Below are positions 23,551 through 36,137 of a DNA stretch of 64,000 nucleotides, piece by piece. Source of the DNA: Paramacrobiotus metropolitanus (Eukaryota; Tardigrada; Eutardigrada; Parachela; Macrobiotidae); the NCBI RefSeq assembly GCF_019649055.1, contig NW_026570297.1, forward strand, positions 62,001-126,000. The letters run 5' to 3'. Both the position numbers and the translations under genes were made by a program. The number at the start of each line of letters is the position of its first letter. Position 1 is the stretch's first letter. The notes beneath the pieces were generated by a model. The model saw nothing but the letters and a program-made list of their open reading frames with translations. It was not told the origin of the DNA and made no database searches.

Positions 23551-24607
23551 TTCATGCACAGCGGTTAACGTTTCTTGTTTACGCGCTATTGAGCGTTATT
23601 CTTCTGTTCTGCTTGGTCTCTAAAATTTCTAAACTTGACAGTTTCGATTCTTCAGTTTTTCTTGAGAATTTTCAGTGTAAATATCGGTACAACGTGATAG
23701 ATTTTCTCCTTTTTCTTGTGTTTTATACTTATGGTTAGTCAAGAGATTTTGCCTTGGTTTGGAGTGTACGGTTTTGTAGTCCAGAATTGTGTACCATTCG
23801 GATACTTTGAGACTTGTGAAACTATGGTGGAAAGATTATGTTGCAGTCGAATTAAAAGCAAAATTGGGAAGAAATGTGCAGAAAAATCTTGGTTTGTTTG
23901 CGATCGTTACACGGAAATAAGTACAGTACTGGCGCATAAGTCTGATTGATGTTGACTGTTGGTTGTTCAGCCAATAACTACGAAAACGCATACTTCACCA
24001 TCGGTATTTTTTGATTTGCTTTTGAATAAACTCATTAAAACAAACAATTTTTGACATCTCGATTGCCGTATTGATTTTTATCCAGGGATTGCTGGTGAAA
24101 AGTGGGAACTTATTAAACTGTAATACCGTAACACGGCATCGACGTCAAATCGTTATCCTACCGTAAAAACCGGAAGGCACATCGGCACGCTACGCCATCG
24201 CTTGCGAATTACGAAATCACTTTTAAGTTTTAAGTATCACTAATCACTTTCCAAAAAAGTTAATTTTTGACTTCGGACTTAGTTTGAGGTTTCAAATTTT
24301 CATACTGTCGTTTAGTCTTCAAGATTTTATGATTTATCGCACTTCAGTACGGGTGCGTCCTTTTGCAGAGCGATTCTTAACACGACATTCTCAAATCTGC
24401 GTTTCTTTTTTTGCTTCGGTGGGATCTTTTACTGAGTTTTTGGTCAGCACTTTGTGGTTCGTACATGTTTGCCACTTTGTGAGTTTGCTTCCTGATTCCT
24501 TGGACTTTGACAGTTGACAGTGTGGACTGTGGAGTTTCTGGCCTGTACGCTCATTTCCTTGATCTGACTCGAGCACCATTTGAGCCTCTGCATATCGCGC
24601 GGATACC
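23551..24607. other. Intergenic between zinc-finger paralog 2 and POLR1D
   Basis: No gene or repeat recognised. An AATAAA at about 24025 could end the upstream gene. The last few hundred bases must hold the POLR1D promoter; I see no TATA box. Confidence 0.4.
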
Positions 24608-26931
24608 ATGGCTGACGGGGACGACGTGAAAGCGGTCAAAATCGAGGATCCCGCGACGGAATCCCCGAGTGATAAACGGCTGAAGGAGCTCCGCCAGACC
24701 TTCCATCCCATGTTCGAGCCCTCCCTGACGATCTCTGATCAGCGCGGAGCCCACGAAGTGACGTTCCAGTTCCGCCACGAGGACCATACCCTATGCAATC
24801 CCCTGCGCGAGGTGCTCAATCAGCACCCGGGAGTGCTTCATGTCGGTAAGGATCCAGCTGGAAACAGGACGATGTTGTTGCGAATATTGTCCTAATAGCA
24901 CTTTTTCAATCGAAGTGTTGGTGTCTATGACTTATAGACTATGAGCTGCGAAATTCGCTGTATGCTTGGTCTATTTTTTAATACAGCGCGTGCAGTTTGT
25001 TCAAGTCGACATATTATTTATCACTGGATACTGTTAACTGTTCTGCATGCAGCAGCAGTTTTTCATTTTTTGAATATTGTTTTCTTATTTATAATATGAT
25101 TTCCACATTAATACCCGTTTTCATAATCTTTTCGGTTATATAATTACCTGTTCATCTTTTATTAATGATTGTTTATAAAATGATAAGTTCGTATTTTTAT
25201 TTCTGTGCCTATTACTGCTTACATTTTCGGTTTTGTAAAATTTCGATGCATGTACAAGTACGTACGTAGTTTGTTATATATTTGATTTTCAGTGTGCCGT
25301 GCCGTATGTGTTTGTTTCGCGTCTTTTGAATCTCCAGTATGTTTTTGCTTTGTTTTTTTGCTTTGTTTTTGCTTTTTTGTCACGCTTGATTTGTTTCACT
25401 TTCGTACAATACTTGGTTTTTCGATAATTAGTAAAATTACGATATGCTTGAACCGTGAATTATCATTCACGGTTCAAGCATATCGTAATTTTACTAATTA
25501 CTGATTGAACAGTTCAGCAAACAGCAACAGTTCAGATGGACTGTTGGTGTTTGTTAATCTTTATTCGCCAGATAATTTTCTTTCGAATATGTATGGTGGT
25601 TGTTTGGATTTGGGGATGACGTGGTCTGTTGCGGGAAATGTTGCGAGCCGCTGCAGGGATCGGCTGTCTTTTGCGCACTTGCATTCTTCGTAGCCAATTA
25701 TGTTCTGCAGTTCCACTTCCACAGATTTATTGATTTTACAGTGAAGTTTATGCGCAAAAACCACAAAACGTATACCCCAAAGCAAGCAGGAAATGTGATC
25801 CAACTTAATTATATTTTTGGAAAGATGTGATTGTTCGTAAATCACCGTAGACCGCGGATAGAAAGTGTATTTGTAAGGAAATACATGATTGACTACCGAG
25901 AAAAATCGCTACTCTGTTCCAACGAAAAAACGTGCAGAGTTCACGTTACATACGGTTCCGCTGGAGGCTTCGAGTACTATTAACTTTATCGTAGATTCGT
26001 AGTAATCTTTATTTCTATCAATTCGTTAGTGGATTAGTCCAGATTAGACTATATGGCTTCGTTTTTCTGTTGTAAATTCTGTTCTACCGGTTTTTAGTTA
26101 GCATTATCTTTTTAATTGCTTTTACTCGTATTTCCGGTAAACCGCACACTGTCAAGTTTCGTGGTATCTTATTTCTTCTTAAGAACAGATGTACAGTATG
26201 GCGTGTGAAGTGTGTACTGACTGTAGTTTAATTTGCGAAAATATATTTTATAAGTATTGAATTTCATTATTTGGGCTGCTCGTTTTTTTTTATGAAAATG
26301 CTACTTCCGCAAAGGTTTGCTTCTTCATAACTTTTGATTGCATGCGCAAAATTCCGAAAGTCGTTCGGATTACGAGGCTTGGTTTCGGACACTGAATTAC
26401 AACGGTCAACTCATCACCACTGTCATGTTCTGCTAATACTATTGAAGAGTTTTAATTGTAAGGTACAGCAATTTGCTATCAGGATCATTCGTGCTGTGTA
26501 CGTATGATTATTATACACTGTACCTGCACATTAATTTGATCGGTGAAATGCAGCAAAAAGCAAACAGCGTATTACGAGTATATATACCTGTCGGTGGTAG
26601 AATGTTTGACGTTATATTATATGGAATATTTACAATATCAGCCATTAGGCGTGTTGTTAGTGACTGGAGCCTAATTATTAAGACCATAGATTTATTTGTT
26701 GCTGTTTTTATAGGTTACACCATTCCCCATCCGTCGGAGCACGTGGTGGACTTCATCCTGCACGTTAAAGAAGGTTACACGTGTGCGGAAGTGATGCGCG
26801 ATGGATTCAACGTCCTTATGAATATTTTTGACACCATGGGGCGGCGATTTGCGGAAGCGGTGTACAAATATAAAACGGAGAACGGCATTCCGCTGGACAG
26901 CGAGGATATAGTTCCAGAACAAAATTTATAG
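24608..26931 (+). CDS. POLR1D: DNA-directed RNA polymerases I and III subunit AC19
   Basis: Small alpha-like subunit that pairs with AC40 (POLR1C) in the assembly platform of nuclear RNA polymerases I and III. Two exons (24608-24845 and 26714-26931) join in phase 1 to give 151 aa. The family core is clear: VTFQFRHEDHTL at about residues 55-66, then GYTIPHPSEH across the junction, and the long C-terminal helix starting GFNVLMNIFD. Within the usual DHTLGNSLR motif this protein reads DHTLCNPLR, with Cys for Gly and Pro for Ser. A hydrophilic extension of about 45 residues precedes the fold. The single intron (1.87 kb) contains a 76-bp perfect hairpin. Confidence 0.93.
25425..25500. repeat. 76-bp perfect hairpin in the POLR1D intron
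   Basis: Arms 25425-25460 and 25465-25500 are exact reverse complements (36 bp) around a 4-base loop. No target duplication is obvious. It may be a fold-back insertion or a palindromic template-switch product. Confidence 0.85.
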
Positions 26932-29900
26932 TCTTCTAATCTCGCATAACGTTTGTATTATTCAGGAAGCACGAGTATAGTGATGGATCTTTGTTACGAT
27001 AATGAGGTTGCTGTTGATGTTTTTATTGATTGTTTAACTTTGTCGACTTCCGCTGATGGGTGAAAATGGTTAAACACATGAGATGAATACTACGGGAAAG
27101 CGTTTCCGCTGTTGATTTTAATTTCATTTACTTTTTCCATCAACTTATTTTATTAACTTAAAATGTTTCGTTAGGTGTTAACATTGGCTGATAATTTTTT
27201 ATATTAGGCACCCTTAAATTTTATTGATAATTTCTTTATAATTTTCGTTGTAATTATAAATATTTTCCTGCGTAGAAAAATGGTTAGGCGCAGTTACGGA
27301 TTTACGCCAATCTACTAGATTCAGTTTTATTGCGCGGTTTTCTCTTCAAAGCGTCTTACCTGCGTGAGGTTTTCCGGGGATTTGTACGGTTTGAGAAATC
27401 AATGGAATTAGCAGACACCTCTGCGCCAGCGCCGCGATCTCGTTTGTAAAAGGAGTAGGACGTAGTCCTGTAGATAATCACAGCGGATATCCTGTGCCTG
27501 CCTTTCTATCTCTCGGATGGCAGTCATGGCACTGTTATTTCCGTGGATAATTAAATCCTTGGGATACCTTGACTGCTGGACGTTGTGGCGTCGCAGTGTA
27601 CAATCTCTACCGTGTGCTGTGCGTGTGTGTTTATGTACAAAGCCGGATAAGAGCCAACAAATTGGGATTATATTTGTATTTCCTTCCCCGTTACCACCGC
27701 GTGCCCGGGCCAGTCGATACCGACTTGGAATACAGTTAATTCTAACCTTAAATTAATTTTGTCGTTGACCTTAAATTAATTTTGTCGTGATTGGTTTCTT
27801 AGCGTAGCAAGTAGAAACCTTTTTCTAATAAAAAATCGCGAATGTAAGATAACGGAATAAATGTGTATGAAGTGCACGAATTTCTCCTAAATAAACGAAA
27901 AACTGGAACAGTACGGGCATGCGCATCCCAGTGTACCTACATGCTGCGCTGAGGCAGAATTAACTTGGAAAAATTGACACATCGAGTTAGTGAATACCCC
28001 AGGAAAAACGCCGCCCCAGTCAATGAAATTAAATGTATGAAAATAATTATTGGTATTAGTTATTATGATTTGCGTATTTAAAGTAGAGATAGTTCAATAG
28101 GCAAGAACATCGGTAGCGCAGAGTACAGTTGTACAAGTACATCCTGCCATACCTGGTAGTGCTGGTTTAGCGCTTATTGCGTTTGACCGTTCGCACATGT
28201 CAAGCACGGACAAAAAAATCAATATTTTGGGTAGTCGCAGGGAAGGTCAGCTGCCCATCACATTGGAAGATCGAGGGGTTTAACGTGCGCAAGCGCAGTT
28301 ACTTTACAGGCCTATCATTGCCGCCCGTGAAAACACACTCTAAAACGCTAAAAACTCTAACAAGCACAACATCAGCTCACATGAAAAATAATGAATAATT
28401 ATTATAATGTGTACAAAAAGGTGTTTAAGAATACAATACGCAAAGGTAGTGGAGCTACCGAGAGTACAGACATACTACCAAAAGTTCATAAGTAACATGA
28501 ACATGCTTTTCTTTGTTGCCAACGCGAATGGCGTGACTTGAGAAAATCGCAGTAAAAGCGACTGCGCCTGTGCAAAACATGCCGGTCAGCAATTTTCCAG
28601 AATGCCGGTCGTGCTTCTGGAAGCTTCCGTACAGTGCCAGTTGGGCAATTTCCCGATTATTACAAATTCTCGGTGAACGGGCCCGGCTCCACAATGACGC
28701 GCGCCGATAAACACTAGCTATCCAGCCCCATGATTAACAAGCTGTTTAGCCGGGGAGAGAAGAGACCTATAGGTCATCATTAGAGCGTACATACACCGCG
28801 GTGCAGGCAGCGCGCGCGGTGTCATAATCATTTGATTGATTGAGCAGCCTGATTATTATTGTTTATCAACAATATGTGAGTCAGGACACTGGCTGCCATT
28901 CATGCGCCGATTGTAGTCGGGGAATGTGGTGGATTGTGACGTGGACCGTTTAGCAGATGGCTGTGCGGAGGTGTGGAGGTGAAAAATGACGCGAGATGTT
29001 CCAGAAAACGCAATCGCTGTGATCGCGCGCGTTCCCGCCACGTACGTATGCGCTGCAACATCCGAAGGAGATATCCGTTTCATCCCCCAACTGCCAAATA
29101 CCACCACCGGCAAAACATGGATAAATGTTTGTAATGGTGGATACCCGGGGAACGGGCCTTCCTGTTCTAAAGGTCACCGTCAAAATATCGGATTTCTTTA
29201 CAGTAAAGTGTTTTGCAGTCAAGATAAGTAAAACTATCAAAAAATGCGTTTCCATGCTCAGTTGTATGGGAATTAAAGGTCACGGACTTTTGCAGCTGCA
29301 GATGTAGTAACGCAGTTAAACCGGTGTCAAATCTGGGCTTTGTGGATTAATATATTTTTGGATCGGCTTGCCATACACGAATTTCTGCAACCGAAAGTTT
29401 CTTACCAGAATGCAATTAAAATTTTTATCATTATGTAAATTCCTTTACTGCGGAGTAAAAGAAAAATTGCTCTTTATAATTGACTCGAAATATACGCATC
29501 ACTCTGTTCAATATCGCATATAAATATCGAAGGTGTGCCGCAATATTTCACTGCGCACCGGATTTCTTCATGCATGGCTGAAAAGGCAACAAATTGCAGA
29601 TCCGGGATTCAAATTAGGAAAGCATTAACCGGCACAAGATATTTGATTTATCTCCGGCCCACCACAAAGCAGACAGGCATGGGTATCATGTAATTGTCAG
29701 ACCGGGTCATGTAAAATATGTAGGCGATCATTTTAACGCTGTGTATGTACGGTCCCTGTGTGATTTAATCTGATATGCGACTTATTGAATTTTGTGCAAG
29801 ATGCGTGCAGGGGAAGATAAGCCGGGTCGCAGTGAATATGTTAGAGCAGGAGAACGTCCTGGCAGCCGGCGTGCGCTGGCAGAGCCGTACCGTTTAGCAG

Positions 29901-30216
29901 GCATCCATCACTTCATGGCTTGGTGCGTCTTGCAAGGTGTAATTAATCGGCAATAGGTAATCTGTTGTTGATGTCAGATGAGCATATTAACCTGATTCCC
30001 AGTGGTCCTTCCTGTTTGGAGGGGTCGGCTCCTGAACGTGTTGCGTTGAACAATCGATTGCCAGGCCGTGCAGAGCCGGCGCTTCTGCCTGCCTGTTGTA
30101 ACACCACATCCCTCCCAATGTAAGACAAATGCTCCAAGGAAGGATGCAGCTGCTCTCTATCACTTTCTAGAAAAATGCCGGCGCGCGACCGCAGTGTGGT
30201 GCAGCGTCGCTCCATG
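26932..30216. other. Intergenic upstream of the bHLH-PAS gene
   Basis: No gene recognised in 3.3 kb. A 23-bp unit beginning ACCTTAAATTAATTTTG is repeated in tandem at 27745-27790. The region probably includes upstream control sequence of the bHLH-PAS gene. Confidence 0.45.
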
Positions 30217-30228
30217 TATATATAAAAA
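30217..30228 (+). promoter_or_regulatory. TATA box of the bHLH-PAS gene
   Basis: TATATATAAAAA lies about 100 bp before the start codon at 30329, which leaves room for a start site near 30250 and a leader of about 80 bases. Confidence 0.5.
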
Positions 30229-30328
30229 TCCAGCGTGATCTTGACGCGAAACTGACATGATTTTTCGGTGTTGTGATGTTGATACTATATAACGGGATAT
30301 TGTGATGTTATGATTGGATTGTGTGCTA

Positions 30329-33300
30329 ATGTATTCAACCCCACGGAGCGCCGATCAAGAAACCAACAAGGAAGCTGCAGCCGGTAGTGCCGCCGCCGGT
30401 GTACGTGGTGCTACCGTTGAAAAATCCGCTTCCTCTACTGCACATCAGCGTCCCCGTCAACGCCATCCAACGGGCAAGAAGGGACATTACCAGACGCCGA
30501 CTGAGGATGCTGTCACGGCTGGCGCCCGCTGTCGGACACCGGCATCCACCTCAGCGCAGTCGCATGAATACCCTGCTGTTGAGACCAAGCGATCAGCTCG
30601 GTAGGTGAGCGAACACATAACAAATTTGTTAAGTCGGGTATCATTTTTAATTAATTCTTTAAATTTTACTCGCCCCTTCTGCATGTCATGTTCGTATTCC
30701 GTCCACAGATACTTTGACATTCCACATAATTCAACTGGAAAACTTTCTTGAAAATTTTCTTGGAAAGGTATAACCTTTAATATCAAGTATAGATAGGTAA
30801 GTACTTGTGCGATACGGTTTCACTATAATAATATTAAACCGAAAACAAAACTTAAATATTGCTTACATCAATTTTTCTGCAAAATACGGATGTCAATAAG
30901 TTAACTGCAACGGTAAATGAGAGGTTAACGTTCTGATACGCGGAAGTGAAAAGAGATAAACGACATTTCCAGATAAAATTCAAATCATATTTTAAGAAAT
31001 TAAATAAAACTTCCATCTAATTTCATAAATTATAAAAGTAACTGTTTTCATCTAGAACACACTGCATTCAGATGTTATCTTGTAAATATGTATAGTGGCA
31101 ATGGACGAGCAAAATCCAAGAAGCAATGATTTATTACGCAGATTACGATGATATTGTTTGTTTGTGGTGAACAGGCACCGTGTAAACATGTGGTGTAAAC
31201 TATGAGTCACCTACAATGATTATTGTGCGATCACCTTTTGGGTTCAGCCCTCCTTTTCTTTTGTAATAGCGATTTGATTTCCATATCGCTATTATTTGTG
31301 TTTAACAAGAGCTGAAGAGAAGGCAGCTGTTCAACTACCTACATTATTAATATCAGAGCATATCATATCGGTGGCGTCCCGGATAATTTCCAGAAATCTT
31401 TCTAAATGTCGCCAAAGTTAATGTAAATCAATGTCTTTAGCAGGGAAAAATTTCAAATAATGACAGCAGTACCTTCAATATCCTCTAACTGGCTCTGACA
31501 TTAATCCCATCGGTTGCGTTCATAGTTCACTTTACCGTTACAATATTTATATTACCGATACACGCAGTGCGTGTACAGGCACTGCAAGCACGCACCGTGA
31601 TCATGTTGGAAATTTGCAGTCTTCTTACGCAACATAATTCCTACGCAATGCTCGGATTACTTAGGTAGTTTTAATACGGTCATACTGCAGGCAGTAAATT
31701 AACTGCCTCAGTAACGCATGCAAATCGGTAACGCGGTTTCGATCCACCTTAACCTTTCACTGTGATGTACTTTGCGCTGCACTTTATACAGTTTATTTTT
31801 ACAGTTTATTTTACTTGCTTCGAATTATGCTAAGACGTAAAAACCTTTCTTTGCTGTACAGAATCAGCCACAGCGAGATAGAGAAACGCCGTCGTAATAA
31901 ACTTAACTCCTTCATCTACGAACTGGCCACACTCCTGCCGAAACGCGATGGACTGTATCAGTCCAAGAAGCTGGACAAGCTATCTATACTACGCCTCAGC
32001 GTACACCATGTGCGCAATATGACACTGAAATCAACGCCCCCGGCCACCGGTGCACTACAGCCGATGCCTGACACCATCCTGACGGATCACATGGAGGAAT
32101 TCGCGCGAATCCTCATGGAAGCCGAGGATTATCTGACCTTTGTTATTGACGGACTGAATGACACATTTCTCTACATGTCACCGTCGGCAGCCGGTGCGCT
32201 GGAAATCACCCAAGTACGGTTATCATCCAGCAGTAAACACTAAGCAGACTGTTTGCCATAAGCGCTCATAACGCCACCGAAGCGAAATTGGTTTGGCATT
32301 GGTGTTTCTGTTAACCATTCACTGAGCATTTGTAATCCAGTGCGGAAGCGAAGCGCCAATGTACAGTAATACTTACGTTAGCAGGAAGAACAGAACTCGT
32401 ACTGTGAATCTGTTTAATGACGAAATGGTATCCTATCTCCCAGAACTCCCGAACTGGTTTGTCCCAGCTATTAAATTCGTCCCAGCTAGCTAGTTTTATG
32501 AACGTGCTTAAGTCAAAAAAACGGTTTTCTCTAAGTACAGTTGCATCTGTATAAAACGTAGAATTTTAAGAAGTAAAGACTACGCAACATACGTACTATA
32601 AAAAAGCGGCTTTGTTATCTTTGTATGCAGGCGACAAGTCAGCTTAGAACCGATTCACTCGTTACGTAAGAAACTGAATACGGGATATACAGCGGACAGC
32701 CTTTGGGAGCGCGCTATCACTGCGTCGTAAATTGTAAATGGCGTTTATTGCATGTATCTGAAAAGTGAAAATGTCTGTTGAATGCAGGCTGAAACGCATA
32801 ATCTCCCCATCGCCTACACCGTCCACCCGGACGACATCCCCATTCTTCACCAGCAATTCCATATATCCCATCATCCCGAGAATCCTTCTCCGAAACCCGT
32901 AGCCTTTCTCTGTCGCTTAAAAACCCGCACTCTTCTCGATCACGGTCTGGCCAAATTCGACATTAAAACCCACAAGAGCTACCTGGCCGTCATGTGTCAC
33001 GGATTACTCAAGCATTATTCGGAAATTGCTCATGCCTTTCGAATGCCCTCCAATCAGCCCGACCATCAAGTGCTCGTTGTCGTCGGTGTGATACAGAAGG
33101 CTACCGACAGCAGCGCCACGACATCCGTGTGTCGTCTGTCACCGCATGGTCGCTTTCTCCACATGGATGACAGTCTGCCGCAATGGCTGGGCTATACGAC
33201 AGAAGCGTGCATGGGCACGTCGGTGTATCAGTATTGTCATCCGCTAGATGTCGACCAGGTAGCCAAAGGACACCGCTGGGTGCTGACTCATGCCGAAGAG

Positions 33301-33432
33301 GCCATGATCCCGATGCGGTTCGTCGGGCGCCATGGACAGTGCGTGAGGGTGGTCGGAATTTGGCGCGCCGTCAGGAGGCACTTTGACAATGCAGTGGAGG
33401 GCATCGATGTCTCATGTACAATGCAGTATTAA
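30329..33432 (+). CDS. bHLH-PAS transcription factor, cycle/BMAL-like
   Basis: Cycle/BMAL proteins pair with CLOCK to activate E-box genes in circadian control. Three exons (30329-30600, 31862-32213, 32788-33432) join with matching phase to give 422 aa. The N-terminal 90 residues are low-complexity. The bHLH (about 92-150) has HSEIEKRRRNKLNSFI, retaining the His/Glu/Arg contacts of E-box binders, and KLDKLSILRLSVHHVR, where BMAL/CYC have KLDKLTVLRMAVQHM. PAS-A covers about 165-245 (LYMSP..., HPDDIPILHQQF). PAS-B is about 305-410 (LGYTTEACMGTSVYQYCHPLDV, close to BMAL's LGTSCYEYFHQDD). The protein ends right after PAS-B, so it lacks the vertebrate-type C-terminal activation domain, like fly CYCLE. 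It is quite divergent; another ARNT-class member is possible. Confidence 0.82.
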
Positions 33433-33434
33433 TG

Positions 33435-36137
33435 GTTGGTGTCCGGCGTTCGTGGCCAGAAGGACCAATTTCACCGCTGGAGCTCTCTTTATGTGTGTGC
33501 ATACCAAAACCAGGAAATCTCTATGTTGTTTTTTTGAAAGCTATTTTTTGATAATTCTGTGAATTGGGGAGTTTGCCCCAGATTGTACGAATATTGTTAT
33601 CTATTGTACGAATAGAGAAATTGAGTTAATTAGAATGATACTTGCCTACTTGGTTTGCTGTACTCGTGAATGTGGACATAACAGCTTTCAGAGCATGTCA
33701 AATACCGATTCAGCTCTTTGTAGTTTGTATTGCTCCAACAGACGCTGACAAGGGAGGCACAGTTAACGCTAATAAGCCGACTGCTTCCCTTTTGTTTTGG
33801 TTTTCCCGTATAAAATCTGGGCACCTTTAATAAAGATCACGTCTGTAAAGGGCACATACGCTTTTTGATAAATTTTTTGTGTGTTGGGCGGTCGCTGACG
33901 CTAACAGTGATCCAGTACTTCATGCGAGGTGTATAGTTAAGGGTTTATTCCTTATACAACTTGCTTCCGGGATTATTGGATCACTGCTAAGAATATTGAT
34001 ATTGATCAACAATTCAAATATGGTTACCTGTGTTAACAGAACAGTGAAGGCGGTTTAGTCCGCCATTGTCTCGAACGTCTTCGAGATTTCCGCTACAGGC
34101 AAGACTCCGTACGTATGTAAATGATTTAGTAATAATATTGTTAAGCCTTGAGATTTAAGCATAATGGAAATTACTGAATGCTTTGAGTTAAAAATGTTAA
34201 GCAATTCAATGACAAAAAAATCTGCTTTCATTTTGTCGATGTCAATTAATCACGTGAACACGAGGCTCACCCCAGCAATAATGAAGATCTCAGTGCGCTT
34301 TCTTTATTTGTATACGGTCCGGCAAGAACCTTTAATAACCAATTTTTTTGGCTTTTACATTTCGCAATGAAATCCCATGTGTCTAGTGGCCGGACACGGT
34401 CGTATCAACCGATATGACCGCGCCATGAGTGTCGGTTACTTCACGTTTGACACCCAATGCTTGCGAATAAATACTGCGTGGGCATAGCTAACAAAGAATG
34501 GAAGTCTATAAAATAGCATTCTCAAAGTCTTGTCACTGGCCAAAAAATTTGCCAGCAAACAGTGATATTTGTCCAAAATTATCAAATTATCAAAATTAAA
34601 AGTTAAAAGATGCAAAACACTTGATTCGGCTGCTTACTGCTTCTTCTGTAAGCATTTGCCTTTGTATTAATCGTAAGAAACGACCGTGAAAGGACTGCAA
34701 AGCCGACCTAGGAAGTAGCATAAAGTAGTACTTACATTGATGTACCTAGGAAGTAGTACAAATGTACTCACGATCGTCATATAGACATAATATGTATTTA
34801 GTTATAATACATCAATAAATTTATGTGTTTTCCATCTGTATTCTCCTCTGCCAGTTGTTACGGTGAATTTTTACAACATGTCGGCTGATAACCTATGGAG
34901 ACGTTAAGGGAAACTGCCGCTGGTTCACGCTTTTTATAAAGGTGATTTACTAAAGTGAAACGGTAGCTGATTATAAACTCGATTTCTATTAGCACCGTGT
35001 TCTGTAAATTATGTTGTTAGCCGTAAGTCCCGTAACCCTGCTGCGAGTCTCCACTCGGAACCGATATACACTGCTCTTATTGAGAAAATCCCCACACTTT
35101 TGAGAATACAAACAAATCCTTTCCTGGAATGCTTTCGCGATATCATAAATGAATTTCGCAACAGCAGATTGATAAAATACGGTAAGAATAAATAAAACTG
35201 CATTGTTCACAGATGCACTTTAAGTTAATGTCATATTTTCTCTGTACAATGCGTTTTGCGGATACTGCGATGTGCATGTTAACCTTCAGTCAACCTTATC
35301 GATAACTCGCATTTCTTGACACTGGAAGTAAGTTAATGTTACATTTGTTATTTTACTACATTTTTTCACGGTTACTGGCTGATTTTCCCCCTTCAAGAAA
35401 AAAGAATACAGACTGTACTGAATACCCTTTACGCTATCCCGTACAACGTGGCTATGCGATTTTTGCCACTTTCCGTTTTCCTCCGCATCATTCCTTTTGA
35501 TGGTCAAGGACATTCCAAAGATCCGCGAGACAGTGTAGTTGCAGTCGAAGTGCGGATCCCAGTAACCCCATACACTAACGCTAATATTTTTAGACAGGTA
35601 GTCATGAGTCTAATGATTAATTCTAGATAATGACATAGTGACAAACGTAATGAATAAGAACGTATGACGGTTGGGCACCAATATCGTGGGCACAATTGTA
35701 ACCGTACCTTGACATTTATGTGCCGGCAGCTGATTTTCACAAGTTATGAATGCAATACGTTCCACAGAAGAAAGAACAGTTAAGTGAATTAAATAACAGT
35801 TAAGTGAATGGAAGTGCCGTTAACTGATATTATCTATGCTTGGCCTGTAACTTTGCATGAATTTTGCCTGTAAACCAAAGAAAAGAAACTTTTTGACAGT
35901 ACTAATTAGTAGTAGTGCATACCTCCACACGTTGTGTAGTGCATACCTCCAAGCTTTTTCCAGTATTCCATTTGCCACGATTGTTACTGTGGTCAACACG
36001 TGAATGTATTATACAGTTGCAAAGTACATACAGTGTATTGTACATGCAGTCCCCCAACTTCGGAAACCGGCGTACTTATATATTGTTCGCTCGCTTGATG
36101 GGAAGAAGAAATCACATTACGTATAGTGAGCAACGCA
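33435..36137. other. Intergenic between the bHLH-PAS gene and receptor A
   Basis: No gene recognised. A poly(A) signal lies at 33829-33834. A 16-bp direct repeat (GTAGTGCATACCTCCA) occurs at 35912-35927 and 35936-35951, shortly before receptor A. Confidence 0.4.
33829..33834 (+). promoter_or_regulatory. Poly(A) signal AATAAA of the bHLH-PAS gene
   Basis: First canonical AATAAA after the stop codon, about 400 bp downstream. Confidence 0.45.

Noticed and set aside
26473-26713. Open frame upstream of POLR1D exon 2 as a separate N-terminus
   Set aside because: It is continuous with exon 2 only by chance. A good acceptor at 26712-26713 and phase agreement with exon 1 show that it is intron.
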